From Streptomyces xanthophaeus (GTDB lineage Bacteria > Actinomycetota > Actinomycetes > Streptomycetales > Streptomycetaceae), in contig NZ_KL647136.1 in assembly GCF_000725805.1 (NCBI RefSeq), positions 118,841-182,840 on the forward strand: 64,000 bases of DNA. The letters are read 5' to 3'. A model generated the notes under the pieces. It saw only the letters and a list, made by a program, of their open reading frames with translations, did no database searches and had not been told where the DNA came from. The position numbers were made by a program, and so were the translations under genes. Below, piece by piece: positions 8,793 through 17,380 of this stretch. The stretch's first letter is position 1; the number at the start of each line of letters is the position of its first letter.

Positions 8793-9119
8793 TCAATGCC
8801 CCGAAACTTGCGCAAAGGTTGAGCTTCGCCCGGCCGGGACCCGGTCGGGAGCCACCGGACCGGCCGGTTCCACCCCCGCCGTGAGGGCGCTCGCGGCCAG
8901 CACGCTGGCCAGCCCCAGCCCGGCCGCCAGCCGCCGCGCGGGCGGTACGGCGGCCAGCGCGGCCCGTGCGGCGAGCGCCGCCCGCCGCGGCTGCCAGGCG
9001 GACGGCCTGCGGTGGCGCGCCGGAGCGGGACGGGCCGCGCCGGGTACGGCCCCGGGCACAGGCGAGGGCGCGGGCACAGGAACAGGCGCGGTCAGGGCTA
9101 CGTGCAGCGGGTGACGCAT
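8793..9119 (-). CDS. Small Ala/Pro-rich protein with one membrane helix
   Basis: A 108-residue frame with coding-like third positions starts at an ATG (9117-9119) preceded by GAGAGG. It has a Pro/Val/Ala-rich N-terminus (TAPVPVPAPSPVPGAVPGA), a basic middle, and a hydrophobic stretch (LAAGLGLASVLAASALTAGV) that could span the membrane, then a short C-terminus. I recognise no domain. It lies between the TauE gene and the membrane ferric-reductase-like gene, all on the same strand. Confidence 0.5.
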   Translation of the reverse strand: MRHPLHVALTAPVPVPAPSPVPGAVPGAARPAPARHRRPSAWQPRRAALAARAALAAVPPARRLAAGLGLASVLAASALTAGVEPAGPVAPDRVPAGRSSTFAQVSGH

Positions 9120-9159
9120 GACGCGGAGACCTCTCGGAAGCGGGATGCGGCGGCAGGGA

Positions 9160-9268
9160 CCGGGCGAGGCCAGGACGGCAGGACGGCGGGCAGGACGACG
9201 GCAGCCCGGCCCAGGACGGCAGGACGGAGGGGCGGAGGGGCGGACGGCGGGCAGGCGGGCCCGGGAGG
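9160..9268. repeat. Degenerate GGCAGGACG-type short repeats
   Basis: Between two minus-strand genes the plus strand contains repeated, slightly varying copies of GGCAGGACGG, GGCGGGCAGG and GGACGGAGGGGC. No gene covers it. It looks like replication-slippage sequence. Confidence 0.5.
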
Positions 9269-9270
9269 GC

Positions 9271-10575
9271 TCAGAAGGTGAAGCACTCGCTGTGCACCCG
9301 CCCCGCCGGCACCCCCGCCCGCAGCAGCGCGGTCCGGGTCGCCTCGGCCATCCCCGGCGGCCCGCACAGGTACACGTCGTGCTCGGCCAGGTCCGGCACC
9401 AGCTCGGCCAGCGCCTGCGGGGCGAGCGGATCGTAGGCGCTGCCCGACGGCCCGAGCAGGTAGTGCAGCCCGGCCTGCCGCTGCGCGGCGATGGCCTCCA
9501 GCTCGGCGCGCAGGACGAGCTGCTCCTGCGCCCCGGCCCGGTAGAGCAGGGTGAGGTCGCCGGGGCCGCCCGGCAGCGTCTCGAACAGGGCCCGCATCGG
9601 GGTGATGCCGACCCCGCCCGCGATCAGCAGGACCTTGGGCCGGGTCCGGCGGGCGGCGGTGAGCGCCCCGAAGGGCCCGGTGGCCAGGACCCTGGTGCCG
9701 GGGCGCAGCCGCCGGATGCGGCGGGAGTGCCCGCCGAGCCCCTTGACGGTGATCCGCAGGGTGTTACCGCGGACGGGCGCGGACAGCGAGAACGGCAGGG
9801 CGGTGTGCCACAGCCGCCGCTGGAGGAACCGCCAGCGCAGGAACTGCCCCGGCTCCGCCCGCAGCTCCGCGAGGTGCTGCCCGTACATGACGACGGAGAC
9901 CACCCCGGGCCCCTCGGCCCGGACCTCCAGCACCCGCAGCCCGTGCCGCAGGGCCTGCCGTACGGGGACCACCGCGCGGTACCAGACCAGCAGGACGGCG
10001 ACCACGCTGTGGGCGAGGGCCCAGAACCAGGCGACCGGGGCCAGGTCGGGCCCGGCGAGCTGGTGGGCGAAGCCCAGGGCGACGGCCACGTGGACCAGCA
10101 GGTGCACCCCGCGCCAGGTCTCGTAGGACAGACGGCGGCGGGCGGCCCGGGCGGAGGTCACACCGACCGCGGCCAGCAGGACGGTGGCCAGCGCAGCCGC
10201 GGCGAGCGCGGGGTAGCCGAGGAGCTCCCGGCCCGCGGAGACCACGTCGAGCCCCTGGTGCACGGCGTAGCCGAGGAGGGCGAAGAGCCCGTGGCCGAAG
10301 CACAGGAGGAGCACGTACCGGCCGCCCAGCGCGTGCCAGCGGGCGAGCCGGTCCGCGCCGACCCCGTGCTCGACGGCGGGGACCCGGGCCATCAGGAACA
10401 GCAGCACCAGCACCCCGTACCCGGCGAGCAGGCCGGTCAGGTGGGCGGCCGTGGCGAACAGGGCGTCGGGCCGGGCGGAGGGCCGTACCTGCGCGGCCCA
10501 CAGCAGGGTCACGGCCCCCGCCCCGCCCAGCATCCCGCCCCTGACCCGTACCGCCACGTCTCGCATACGGGTCAC
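9271..10575 (-). CDS. Membrane ferric-reductase/ferredoxin reductase-like oxidoreductase
   Basis: The 434-residue protein has an N-terminal membrane part with about six helices, including histidines that could hold haem (GRYVLLLCFGHGLFALLG, WRGVHLLVHVAVALGFAHQL). This is followed by an FAD-binding domain (FSLSAPVRGNTLRITVKGLG) and an NAD(P)-binding domain (KVLLIAGGVGITPMRALFE, ending DVYLCGPPGMAEATRTAL). That is the ferric reductase/NADPH-oxidase-like layout: electrons pass from NAD(P)H through FAD and haem across the membrane. The GTG at 10573-10575 has GGGGAGG eight bases upstream. It diverges from the nitrite reductase operon and may share its control region. Confidence 0.85.
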   Translation of the reverse strand: MTRMRDVAVRVRGGMLGGAGAVTLLWAAQVRPSARPDALFATAAHLTGLLAGYGVLVLLFLMARVPAVEHGVGADRLARWHALGGRYVLLLCFGHGLFALLGYAVHQGLDVVSAGRELLGYPALAAAALATVLLAAVGVTSARAARRRLSYETWRGVHLLVHVAVALGFAHQLAGPDLAPVAWFWALAHSVVAVLLVWYRAVVPVRQALRHGLRVLEVRAEGPGVVSVVMYGQHLAELRAEPGQFLRWRFLQRRLWHTALPFSLSAPVRGNTLRITVKGLGGHSRRIRRLRPGTRVLATGPFGALTAARRTRPKVLLIAGGVGITPMRALFETLPGGPGDLTLLYRAGAQEQLVLRAELEAIAAQRQAGLHYLLGPSGSAYDPLAPQALAELVPDLAEHDVYLCGPPGMAEATRTALLRAGVPAGRVHSECFTF

Positions 10576-10663
10576 GCTAAGGGCCTCCCCAGTCTCCCGG
10601 ATGATCCTTAAGGCGGGCTTGAGTATCGCCTCACCGGCCCTTAACCACCGCGCTGAGGTGGGC

Positions 10664-10701
10664 GTTCCGTCGGGGTAACAAGAGCGATGCTGCGGGGAAA
10701 C
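10664..10701 (+). promoter_or_regulatory. GlnR-type operator upstream of the nitrite reductase operon
   Basis: Four half-sites with exact six-base spacing are seen: GTTCC (10664-10668), GTAAC (10675-10679), GATGC (10686-10690) and GAAAC (10697-10701). This fits the Streptomyces GlnR box of alternating GTNAC and GAAAC half-sites separated by n6. GlnR is known to control nirB in Streptomyces coelicolor. The site lies 23 bp before the first gene of the operon. Confidence 0.65.
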
Positions 10702-10723
10702 AGCGGACGCGCACTCTCGTGAC

Positions 10724-12004
10724 ATGACCTCGGACCAGCATGTGGTGGTGATCGGCGGCGGCCTCGCGGGCCTGCGGCTCGCGCAGCGGCTCGGCGCGGG
10801 ATCGGGCCCGGCGGTCACCGTCCTGGGCGAGGAACCGCACGTCCCGTACAACCGGGTGCTCCTCACCGAGGTGCTGGCCGGCCGGTACGCACCGGAGGTG
10901 GCGGCCCTGCCGGCGCCCGGACCGGCGCTGCGCCGCGGCGTCCGGGCGGTCCGCATCGACCGTGCCGACCGGACGGTCCACTGCGACGACGGAAGCACGG
11001 AGCGGTACGACACCCTGGTCCTGGCCACGGGTTCCAATCCCGTGCTGCCCCCGCTGCGCGGTCTGTTCGCACCCGGGGGCGGGGACCTCCCCGACGGGGT
11101 GCACGCCTTCCGCACCATGGACGACTGCCTGGCGCTCTCGGCGGCCGTACGCCCCGGGGTACGGGCGGTGGTGGTCGGCGGGGGCCTGCTGGGCGTCTCC
11201 GCGGCCCGGGCGCTGGCCGCCCGCGGCGCGCAGGTGGTCCTGGCACAGCAGGCGCAGCGGCTGATGGAGCGCCAGCTGGACGCGGACTCGTCGGCCCTGC
11301 TCCACGCGCACCTGACCGGGATCGGCGTGGAGATCCACACGGAATGCCGGGCCCGCGGCCTGACCGTGGAGGGTCCGGCGGCAACGGCCGCCGCCGCGGC
11401 GAAGGCCCCGCTCCCCGGTGCGGCGGACCCCCGCCGGGTCACCGGGGTCGAGTTCGCCGACGGGTACCGGCTCGACGCCGACCTCGTCGTCCTGGCCTGC
11501 GGCGTACGGCCCCGCACCGGCCTCGCCTCGGCCGCCGGCCTGGAGGTGCGCACCGGCATCGTGGTCGACGACGAGCTGCGCACCGCCGACCCCCGCGTCC
11601 ACGCCCTCGGCGACTGCGCCGAGCACGCGGGCCGGGTGTACGGCCTGGCCGGTGCCGCCCTGGAGCAGGCCGACGCCCTCGCGGCCGTCCTCACCGGTTC
11701 CGGGACCCCGTACACCGGGACCCGCGCCCTGACCCGCCTCACCCTCACCGCCGGTGAACACCCCCTCGACCTCGCCGCCTTCGGCGAGACCGACCCGCTG
11801 CCCGGCGACGACGTGCTCCGCCTCGCCGACGCCACCCGCCGGACCTACCGCAAGGTCGTCGTCCGCGGCGACCGCCTCGTCGGCGGAGTGCTGGTCGGCG
11901 AACTCTCCACGGTGGGGGCCCTCGCCCGCACCTGGAACGACGACGCTTCCCTGCCCGACCCCGCCGACCTGTTCCACCTGCTCACCGACGACGGAGGCCA
12001 CTGA
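10724..12004 (+). CDS. FAD/NAD(P)-dependent oxidoreductase of the nitrite reductase operon
   Basis: This 426-residue flavoprotein resembles the N-terminal half of NirB without the iron-sulfur and siroheme parts. It has an FAD motif (VVVIGGGLAGLRLAQRLG), the PYNRVLLTEVLAG segment shared with NirB, an NAD motif (VVVGGGLLGVSAARAL) and the second FAD contact VHALGDCAEH. It probably delivers electrons from NAD(P)H in nitrite reduction or a linked step. It is separated from nirB by one base, so the two are surely co-transcribed and translationally coupled. A GlnR-type box lies just upstream. A role as a separate nitrite reductase subunit or as a NasB-like reductase is inferred from position. Confidence 0.85.
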   Translation: MTSDQHVVVIGGGLAGLRLAQRLGAGSGPAVTVLGEEPHVPYNRVLLTEVLAGRYAPEVAALPAPGPALRRGVRAVRIDRADRTVHCDDGSTERYDTLVLATGSNPVLPPLRGLFAPGGGDLPDGVHAFRTMDDCLALSAAVRPGVRAVVVGGGLLGVSAARALAARGAQVVLAQQAQRLMERQLDADSSALLHAHLTGIGVEIHTECRARGLTVEGPAATAAAAAKAPLPGAADPRRVTGVEFADGYRLDADLVVLACGVRPRTGLASAAGLEVRTGIVVDDELRTADPRVHALGDCAEHAGRVYGLAGAALEQADALAAVLTGSGTPYTGTRALTRLTLTAGEHPLDLAAFGETDPLPGDDVLRLADATRRTYRKVVVRGDRLVGGVLVGELSTVGALARTWNDDASLPDPADLFHLLTDDGGH

Positions 12005-12005
12005 C

Positions 12006-14537
12006 ATGACCGAGCCCCAGCCCACGATCGTGCTCATCGGGCACGGCATGGTCGGCCAGCGCTACCTCGAAGCGCTCGCCGAGGACGGGACCACCGCCAC
12101 GCACCGGATCACCGTGCTCTGCGAGGAGCCCCGGCCCGCCTACGACCGTGTGCACCTGACCTCGTACTTCTCGGGCAGCAGCGCGGAGGACCTGTCCATG
12201 ACCCCGGCGGGGTTCATGGAGGAGCACGGCATCTCCCTCCACCTCGGTGACCCGGCCGAGTCGATCGACCGGGACGCCCGCACCGTGACCTCCCGCTCCG
12301 GGCGCGTCTTCCCGTACGACGTCCTCGTCCTGGCGACCGGCAGCTACCCCTTCGTTCCGCCCGTGCCCGGCAAGGACGCCACCGGCTGCTTCGTCTACCG
12401 CACCATCGAGGACCTCCTGGCGATCGAGGAGTACGCCAAGGACCACGTCCGGGGCGCGGTCGTCGGCGGCGGTCTCCTCGGGCTGGAGGCGGCCGGCGCC
12501 CTCAAGGGGCTGGGCCTGGACACGCGCATCGTCGAGTTCGCCCCGCGCCTGATGCCCGTCCAGGTCGATGACGGCGGCGGCGCCGCCCTGCTGCGCACCA
12601 TCGAGTCCATGGGCCTGACCGTGCACACCGGGGTCGGCACCCAGGAGGTGCTGACCGGCGAGGACGGCCGGGTGACGGGCATGCGGCTCTCCGACGGCTC
12701 GTCCGTCGAGACCGATCTCGTGGTCTTCTCCGCCGGTGTCCGCCCCCGCGACCAGCTGGCCCGCGACGCGGGGCTGGAGGTCGGCGAGCGCGGCGGCATC
12801 ACGGTCGACTCCCGCTGCCGCACCTCCGACCCCCGCGTCTACGCCATCGGCGAGTGCGCCCTGGCCAGCGACGGCCGGGTCTACGGCCTGGTCGCCCCCG
12901 GCTACGAGATGGCGCTGACCGCCGCAGGTGACCTGCTGGGCCGGGACAAGGAGTTCACCGGGGCCGACCTCTCCACCAAGCTGAAGCTCCTCGGCGTGGA
13001 CGTGGCCTCCTTCGGCGACGCCCACGGCAACGCCCCGGACAGCCTGGACGTGGTCTGGTCCGACTCCCGCTCCGGCGTCTACAAGAAGCTCGTGGTCTCC
13101 CCCGACGGGGTGCTCCTGGGCGGGGTGCTGGTCGGCGACGCCGACTCGTACGGCCTGCTGCGCCCGCTCACCGGCAGCGTCCCGCCGGTCGCCCCCGAGC
13201 AGCTGGTCCTGCCCGCCGGGCTCGGGGCGCCCGCCGCGCTCGGCCCGTCCGCGCTCCCCGACAGCGCGGTGATCTGCTCCTGCCACAACGTCACCAAGAA
13301 GTCGATCACCGCCTGCTCCACCCTCCCCGAGGTCAAGAAGTGCACCAAGGCGGGCACCGGCTGCGGCAGCTGCCTCAAGGTGATCGGCCAGCTGCTGCCC
13401 GCCGCCACCGACAAGGGGCTCTGCGCCTGCTTCCCGCACACCCGCGCCGAGCTGTACGAGATCGTCCGCACCCGCCGCCTGACCTCGTACGAGCAGCTGC
13501 TCGACGGGCACGGCCGGCCGGAGGCCCGCGGCGGTGACGGGTGCGAGGTCTGCAAGCCCGCCGTGGGCTCGATCATCGCCTCCCTCGCCCCGACGCTGGG
13601 TGCGAGCGGCTACGTCCTGGACGGGGAGCAGGCCGCCCTCCAGGACACCAACGACCACTTCCTCGCGAACCTGCAGCGCAACGGCTCGTACTCGGTCGTC
13701 CCGCGCATCCCCGGGGGCGAGGTCACCCCGGAGAAGCTGATCGTGATCGGCGAGGTGGCCCGCGACTTCGGGCTCTACACGAAGATCACCGGCGGTCAGC
13801 GGATCGACCTGTTCGGGGCGAGCGTGGACCAGCTCCCGCAGATCTGGGCCCGGCTCGTCGACGCCGGGTTCGAGTCCGGGCACGCGTACGGGAAGTCCCT
13901 GCGGACGGTGAAGTCCTGCGTGGGACAGACCTGGTGCCGCTACGGGGTCCAGGACAGCGTGCGGATGGCCATCGACCTGGAGCTGCGCTACCGGGGCCTG
14001 CGCGCCCCGCACAAGCTGAAGTCGGCGGTCTCCGGCTGCGCCCGCGAGTGCGCGGAGGCACAGAGCAAGGACTTCGGGGTCATCGCGACGGCGAATGGCT
14101 GGAACTTGTACGTCGGCGGCAACGGCGGGGCCGTGCCCCGGCACGCCGACCTGCTCGCCCAGGACCTCTCGGACGCCGAACTGGTGCGGCTCATCGACCG
14201 GTTCCTGATGTTCTACATCCGCACCGCCGACCGGCTGGAGCGGACCTCCACCTGGCTGGACCGGCTGGAGGGCGGCCTGGACCACCTGCGGGACGTGGTC
14301 GTGCACGACTCGCTCGGGCTGTGCGACGAGCTGGAGTCACTGATGGCCGACCACGTGTCGCACTACCGCGACGAATGGGCCGAGACGCTCCAGGACCCGG
14401 AGCGGCTGCGCCGGTTCGTGTCCTTCGTCAACGCGCCCGGCGCCCCCGACCCGACCGTGAAGTTCGTCCCCGAACGGGACCAGGTCAAGCCCGACCTGGC
14501 CGTTCTCACCCTGGAGCCCGTAGGAGGCACCCGATGA
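12006..14537 (+). CDS. nirB: Nitrite reductase (NAD(P)H) large subunit
   Basis: The 843-residue protein reduces nitrite to ammonia in the cytoplasm. In order it has an FAD domain (IVLIGHGMVGQRYLEAL), an NAD domain (AVVGGGLLGLEAAGAL), a BFD-like [2Fe-2S] domain with cysteines in CSCHNVTKK and CTKAGTGCGSC, a second Cys cluster ending CEVCKP, and the sulfite/nitrite reductase core with siroheme/4Fe-4S ligands in KSCVGQTWCRYG and SGCARECAEA. Length and order are normal. The ATG at 12006 begins one base after the upstream stop. Its stop overlaps the nirD start (ATGA). Siroheme may come from the chelatase gene at 398. Confidence 0.96.
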   Translation: MTEPQPTIVLIGHGMVGQRYLEALAEDGTTATHRITVLCEEPRPAYDRVHLTSYFSGSSAEDLSMTPAGFMEEHGISLHLGDPAESIDRDARTVTSRSGRVFPYDVLVLATGSYPFVPPVPGKDATGCFVYRTIEDLLAIEEYAKDHVRGAVVGGGLLGLEAAGALKGLGLDTRIVEFAPRLMPVQVDDGGGAALLRTIESMGLTVHTGVGTQEVLTGEDGRVTGMRLSDGSSVETDLVVFSAGVRPRDQLARDAGLEVGERGGITVDSRCRTSDPRVYAIGECALASDGRVYGLVAPGYEMALTAAGDLLGRDKEFTGADLSTKLKLLGVDVASFGDAHGNAPDSLDVVWSDSRSGVYKKLVVSPDGVLLGGVLVGDADSYGLLRPLTGSVPPVAPEQLVLPAGLGAPAALGPSALPDSAVICSCHNVTKKSITACSTLPEVKKCTKAGTGCGSCLKVIGQLLPAATDKGLCACFPHTRAELYEIVRTRRLTSYEQLLDGHGRPEARGGDGCEVCKPAVGSIIASLAPTLGASGYVLDGEQAALQDTNDHFLANLQRNGSYSVVPRIPGGEVTPEKLIVIGEVARDFGLYTKITGGQRIDLFGASVDQLPQIWARLVDAGFESGHAYGKSLRTVKSCVGQTWCRYGVQDSVRMAIDLELRYRGLRAPHKLKSAVSGCARECAEAQSKDFGVIATANGWNLYVGGNGGAVPRHADLLAQDLSDAELVRLIDRFLMFYIRTADRLERTSTWLDRLEGGLDHLRDVVVHDSLGLCDELESLMADHVSHYRDEWAETLQDPERLRRFVSFVNAPGAPDPTVKFVPERDQVKPDLAVLTLEPVGGTR

Positions 14538-14866
14538 CCGTCGAACTCGAAGTCGCCGAGGGCTGGCTGACGGTGTGCGAACTGTCCGCGCTCACCCCCG
14601 GGCGCGGGGTCGCCGCCCTGCTGCCCGACGGGAGCCAGGCCGCCGTGTTCGCCGACCGCTCGGGGCGCACGTACGCGATCGGCAACCGGGACCCCTTCAC
14701 CGGCGCGCAGGTGCTCTCGCGGGGGCTGCTGGGCCGCGCACAGGGCAGGCCCTTCGTGGCCTCTCCGCTGCTCAAGCAGCGATTCGACCTGGAGTCGGGG
14801 CGCTGCCTGGACGACGAGGAGGTGGCGGTCCGGACCTACCGGGTACGGACCGCCGCGACCTCGTAG
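14534..14866 (+). CDS. nirD: Nitrite reductase (NAD(P)H) small subunit
   Basis: This 110-residue protein has the Rieske-like fold of NirD but not the Cys/His iron-sulfur ligands, which is normal for NirD (residues YAIGNRDPFTGAQVLSRGLL and FDLESGRCLDD match the family). It associates with NirB to give the assimilatory nitrite reductase. The ATG at 14534 overlaps the nirB stop and has AGGAGG seven bases earlier, so translation is coupled. Confidence 0.93.
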   Translation: MTVELEVAEGWLTVCELSALTPGRGVAALLPDGSQAAVFADRSGRTYAIGNRDPFTGAQVLSRGLLGRAQGRPFVASPLLKQRFDLESGRCLDDEEVAVRTYRVRTAATS

Positions 14867-14876
14867 GGGGCGGGGC

Positions 14877-15284
14877 TCAGCCCTGGACCGCCGCCGGGTC
14901 CATCCACATGATCTCCCAGGTGTGGCCGTCGAGGTCGTCGAAGGCGCGGCCGTACATGAAGCCGTGGTCCTGGGCCGGCCGGGGCTCGGTGGCTCCGGCC
15001 GCGAGGGCCCCGTCGACGAGTTCGTCGACCTTGGTGCGGCTCTCGGCGCTCAGACACAGCAGCACCTCGGAGGTCTTGGTGGCGTCCGCGATCTCCTTGT
15101 GGGTGAAGTCCTTGTAGCGGGCCTCGGCGAGGAGCATGGCGACGATGGTGTCGCTGATCACCATGGAGGCGGTGTTCTCGTCGCTGAACTGGGCGTTGAA
15201 GGAGTAGCCGAGCTTGCCCCAGAAGGCCTTGCTGGCCTCCAGGTCCTTGACGGGCAGGTTGACGAAGATCATGGTCGCGGACAT
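14877..15284 (-). CDS. VOC family (glyoxalase-like) protein
   Basis: The 135-residue protein has one vicinal oxygen chelate domain: IFVNLPVKDLEASKAFWGKLG at the start and FDDLDGHTWEIMWMDP near the end, both typical of the glyoxalase/bleomycin-resistance superfamily. The reaction is unknown. The ATG at 15282-15284 is preceded by GAGGGA. It is convergent with nirD and downstream of the truncated haemoglobin gene. Confidence 0.85.
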   Translation of the reverse strand: MSATMIFVNLPVKDLEASKAFWGKLGYSFNAQFSDENTASMVISDTIVAMLLAEARYKDFTHKEIADATKTSEVLLCLSAESRTKVDELVDGALAAGATEPRPAQDHGFMYGRAFDDLDGHTWEIMWMDPAAVQG

Positions 15285-15414
15285 CTCGGTCCCTCTTCTT
15301 CTCTCGTGGTGCGCTGTCGAGAGGTAGACCGGGGGCCTTGCGAGAACTCATCGCTGGGGCGGGATTTTTCTCCGGAGTTTTTTCCTCGGCCCGCCGGACC
15401 GGTGAAAGCGCAGG

Positions 15415-15891
15415 TCAGGCCGCCGAGCGCAGTTCCAGCGCGGCCAGCGGGACGAAGCCGACGCGGCCCTCGGCGTGCAGCGGCGGGGCGTCGGCCCCGG
15501 CCAGGCGCTTGTGCAGGGTCAGCGCGATCCGCTCGCCCTGCGCCTTGGCCCGTTCCGCGTTCGGCCCCCGGTGCAGGCCGTCGACCGTGGCCCGCCACAG
15601 CTGGACCCAGCGTCCGAAGTCCGCGCCGGTCATGGCCCGGGCGGAGTGCACTGCGGCGTGCGGGGCGAAGGCGTTGCGCCGGTAGTCGGCGCTGCGGAAG
15701 AGGGCCCGCTCCCAGAAGTCGGTGATCCGGGGCAGGTGGACCTCCAGGTCGGTGCCCGCGATCTCGGTGAAGAAGGGTCCGATCCGGCGGTCGGCGAAGG
15801 CGGCGGTGTAGAAGCGGCGCAGCACGACGTCGAGGTCGGCGCGGCCGCGGATGTCGGTGCCGGGGTCGGTGCCGGCGGCGCAGTGGTTCAC
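15415..15891 (-). CDS. Group III truncated haemoglobin
   Basis: This 158-residue protein matches group III truncated haemoglobins: DLDVVLRRFYTAAFADRRIG, then HLPRITDFWERALF, then FGRWVQLWRATVDGLHRG. The family binds haem and has been linked to nitrosative or oxidative stress, so closeness to nitrite reductase may be meaningful. The start is taken as GTG 15889-15891, with GGGGAGGAT about ten bases upstream; a longer in-frame extension to 16074 is Gly/Ala/Pro-rich and does not look like a real N-terminus. Confidence 0.85.
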   Translation of the reverse strand: MNHCAAGTDPGTDIRGRADLDVVLRRFYTAAFADRRIGPFFTEIAGTDLEVHLPRITDFWERALFRSADYRRNAFAPHAAVHSARAMTGADFGRWVQLWRATVDGLHRGPNAERAKAQGERIALTLHKRLAGADAPPLHAEGRVGFVPLAALELRSAA

Positions 15892-16114
15892 CGTTCCAGC
15901 ATCCTCCCCGGTGGGCGGCCTCCCCAGGGCAGAAAGTCCCTGCGCTGGTCCCTGCACAGGTCCCGCGGCGCCGGGACCCGCCGCCCGACGCCCGGTGCGG
16001 TGGAGGCCTTGAAGTCTGCGCCGGAGGATTGAACTCGTAGCGGTCGCTCGTGCGTAATGAGGATTTGAGGTCACGTCAACTCAGTGCTCCTAGGTTCCTC
16101 GACGCGTGCGACTC

Positions 16115-16132
16115 CGCGCCCGACCGGGCGCG
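16115..16132 (+). terminator. Hairpin in the leader of the DUF839 gene
   Basis: CGCGCCC (16115-16121) pairs with GGGCGCG (16126-16132) around a four-base loop, about 25 bases before the GTG start. It may be an attenuator, or only a stabilising leader hairpin. TAGGTT at 16091-16096 may be the -10 of this gene. Confidence 0.35.
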
Positions 16133-16157
16133 GGGCCTTCCTCCCACAGGAGTGACC

Positions 16158-17318
16158 GTGGAACGTCGTACCTTTCTGCGCGGTGCCGTCATCGGCTCGT
16201 CGGCTGCCGCCTTCGGTGGCACGCTGATGCACGGCGCCGCCTACGCGGCCCCGGCTCAGCCCGGCGCCGGTCCGTACGGGGCCCTCGGCGCGGCGGACGC
16301 GAACGGCATCCAGCTGCCCGCCGGCTTCACCAGCAGGGTGATCGCCCGCTCCGGCCAGAACGTCGGCTCCACCTCGTACAAGTGGCACAGCGCCCCGGAC
16401 GGCGGCGCCTGTTTCGTGGACGGCACGGGCTGGATCTACGTGTCGAACTCGGAGATCAACCCCAGCGGCGGCGCGAGCGCGGTGAAGTTCAACTCCTCCG
16501 GCACGATCACCGGCGCCTACCGGATCCTCTCCAACACCCGGCAGAACTGCGCGGGCGGCAAGACCCCCTGGAACACCTGGCTGTCCTGCGAGGAGGTCAC
16601 CCGCGGCTACGTGTACGAGACCGACCCGTACGGGGTGAACGCGGCCGTCCAGCGGCCCGCGATGGGGCAGTTCAAGCACGAGGCGGCCGCCGCCGACCCG
16701 GTCCGCCAGGTGATCTACCTGACGGAGGACGAGACGGACGGGTGCTTCTACCGCTTCGTCCCGACCACCTGGGGGAACCTCTCCTCGGGCACCCTCCAGG
16801 TGCTCAAGGCCTCCACCGCCACCTCGGGCTCCTTCACCTGGGCCAACGTCCCCGACCGCGACGGCTCCCCCACCGCCACCCGCAGCCAGGTCTCGGGCGC
16901 GAAGAAGTTCAGCGGCGGCGAGGGCTGCCACTACGCCAACGACACCGTCTGGTTCACCACCAAGGGCGACAACCGGGTCTGGCAGCTCAACCTCACGAAC
17001 AACACCTACGAGCTGGCCTACGACGACTCGCTGGTCCCCGGCGGCGCGGCCCCGCTGACGGGCGTGGACAACGTCACCGGGTCCTCGTACGGCGACCTGT
17101 ACGTCGCCGAGGACGGCGGCAACATGGAGATCTGCCTGATCACCCCGGACGACGTGGTCGCGCCGTTCCTGCGGATCACCGGCCAGTCCTCCTCGGAGAT
17201 CTGCGGTCCGGCCTTCTCCCCCGCCGGGAACCGGCTGTACTTCTCCAGCCAGCGCGGCACGAGCGGCAGCTCCTCCGGCGGCATCACCTACGAGGTCACC
17301 GGACCGTTCCGGGTCTGA
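16158..17318 (+). CDS. Tat-exported DUF839 (PhoX-like) protein
   Basis: The N-terminus (VERRTFLRGAVIGSSAAAF) is a twin-arginine signal, so the folded protein is exported. The mature part shows the DUF839/PhoX pattern of beta-propeller repeats, for example SCEEVTRGYVYE, FKHEAAAADP, YLTEDETDGCFYRF and GEGCHYANDTVWFTT. PhoX proteins are calcium-dependent phosphatases, but these 386 residues are shorter than full PhoX enzymes and activity is not certain. The GTG at 16158 has AGGAG four bases upstream; GTG 16152 is an alternative. The gene is followed by a perfect palindromic terminator. Confidence 0.82.
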   Translation: MERRTFLRGAVIGSSAAAFGGTLMHGAAYAAPAQPGAGPYGALGAADANGIQLPAGFTSRVIARSGQNVGSTSYKWHSAPDGGACFVDGTGWIYVSNSEINPSGGASAVKFNSSGTITGAYRILSNTRQNCAGGKTPWNTWLSCEEVTRGYVYETDPYGVNAAVQRPAMGQFKHEAAAADPVRQVIYLTEDETDGCFYRFVPTTWGNLSSGTLQVLKASTATSGSFTWANVPDRDGSPTATRSQVSGAKKFSGGEGCHYANDTVWFTTKGDNRVWQLNLTNNTYELAYDDSLVPGGAAPLTGVDNVTGSSYGDLYVAEDGGNMEICLITPDDVVAPFLRITGQSSSEICGPAFSPAGNRLYFSSQRGTSGSSSGGITYEVTGPFRV

Positions 17319-17330
17319 CCCGGCAGCGGT

Positions 17331-17372
17331 GAGGGCGCGGTCCCCGGGGAGCTCCCCGGGGACCGCGCCCTC
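17331..17372. terminator. Perfect 42-bp palindromic bidirectional terminator
   Basis: The sequence GAGGGCGCGGTCCCCGGGG (17331-17349) is followed by an AGCT-centred perfect inverted copy ending at 17372. It lies between the convergent DUF839 and ArsR-like genes, 12 and 8 bases from their stops, so it can end transcription from both sides. Confidence 0.85.
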
Positions 17373-17380
17373 GCGCGTTC

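Noticed and set aside
9271..11835. Reading the membrane reductase frame as an 854-residue protein
   Set aside because: The upstream part is antisense to the flavoprotein gene and of low complexity; a good GTG with ribosome site exists at 10575.
14877..15351. 171-residue frame overlapping the VOC gene on the same strand
   Set aside because: Different phase from the recognisable VOC domain and no family match.
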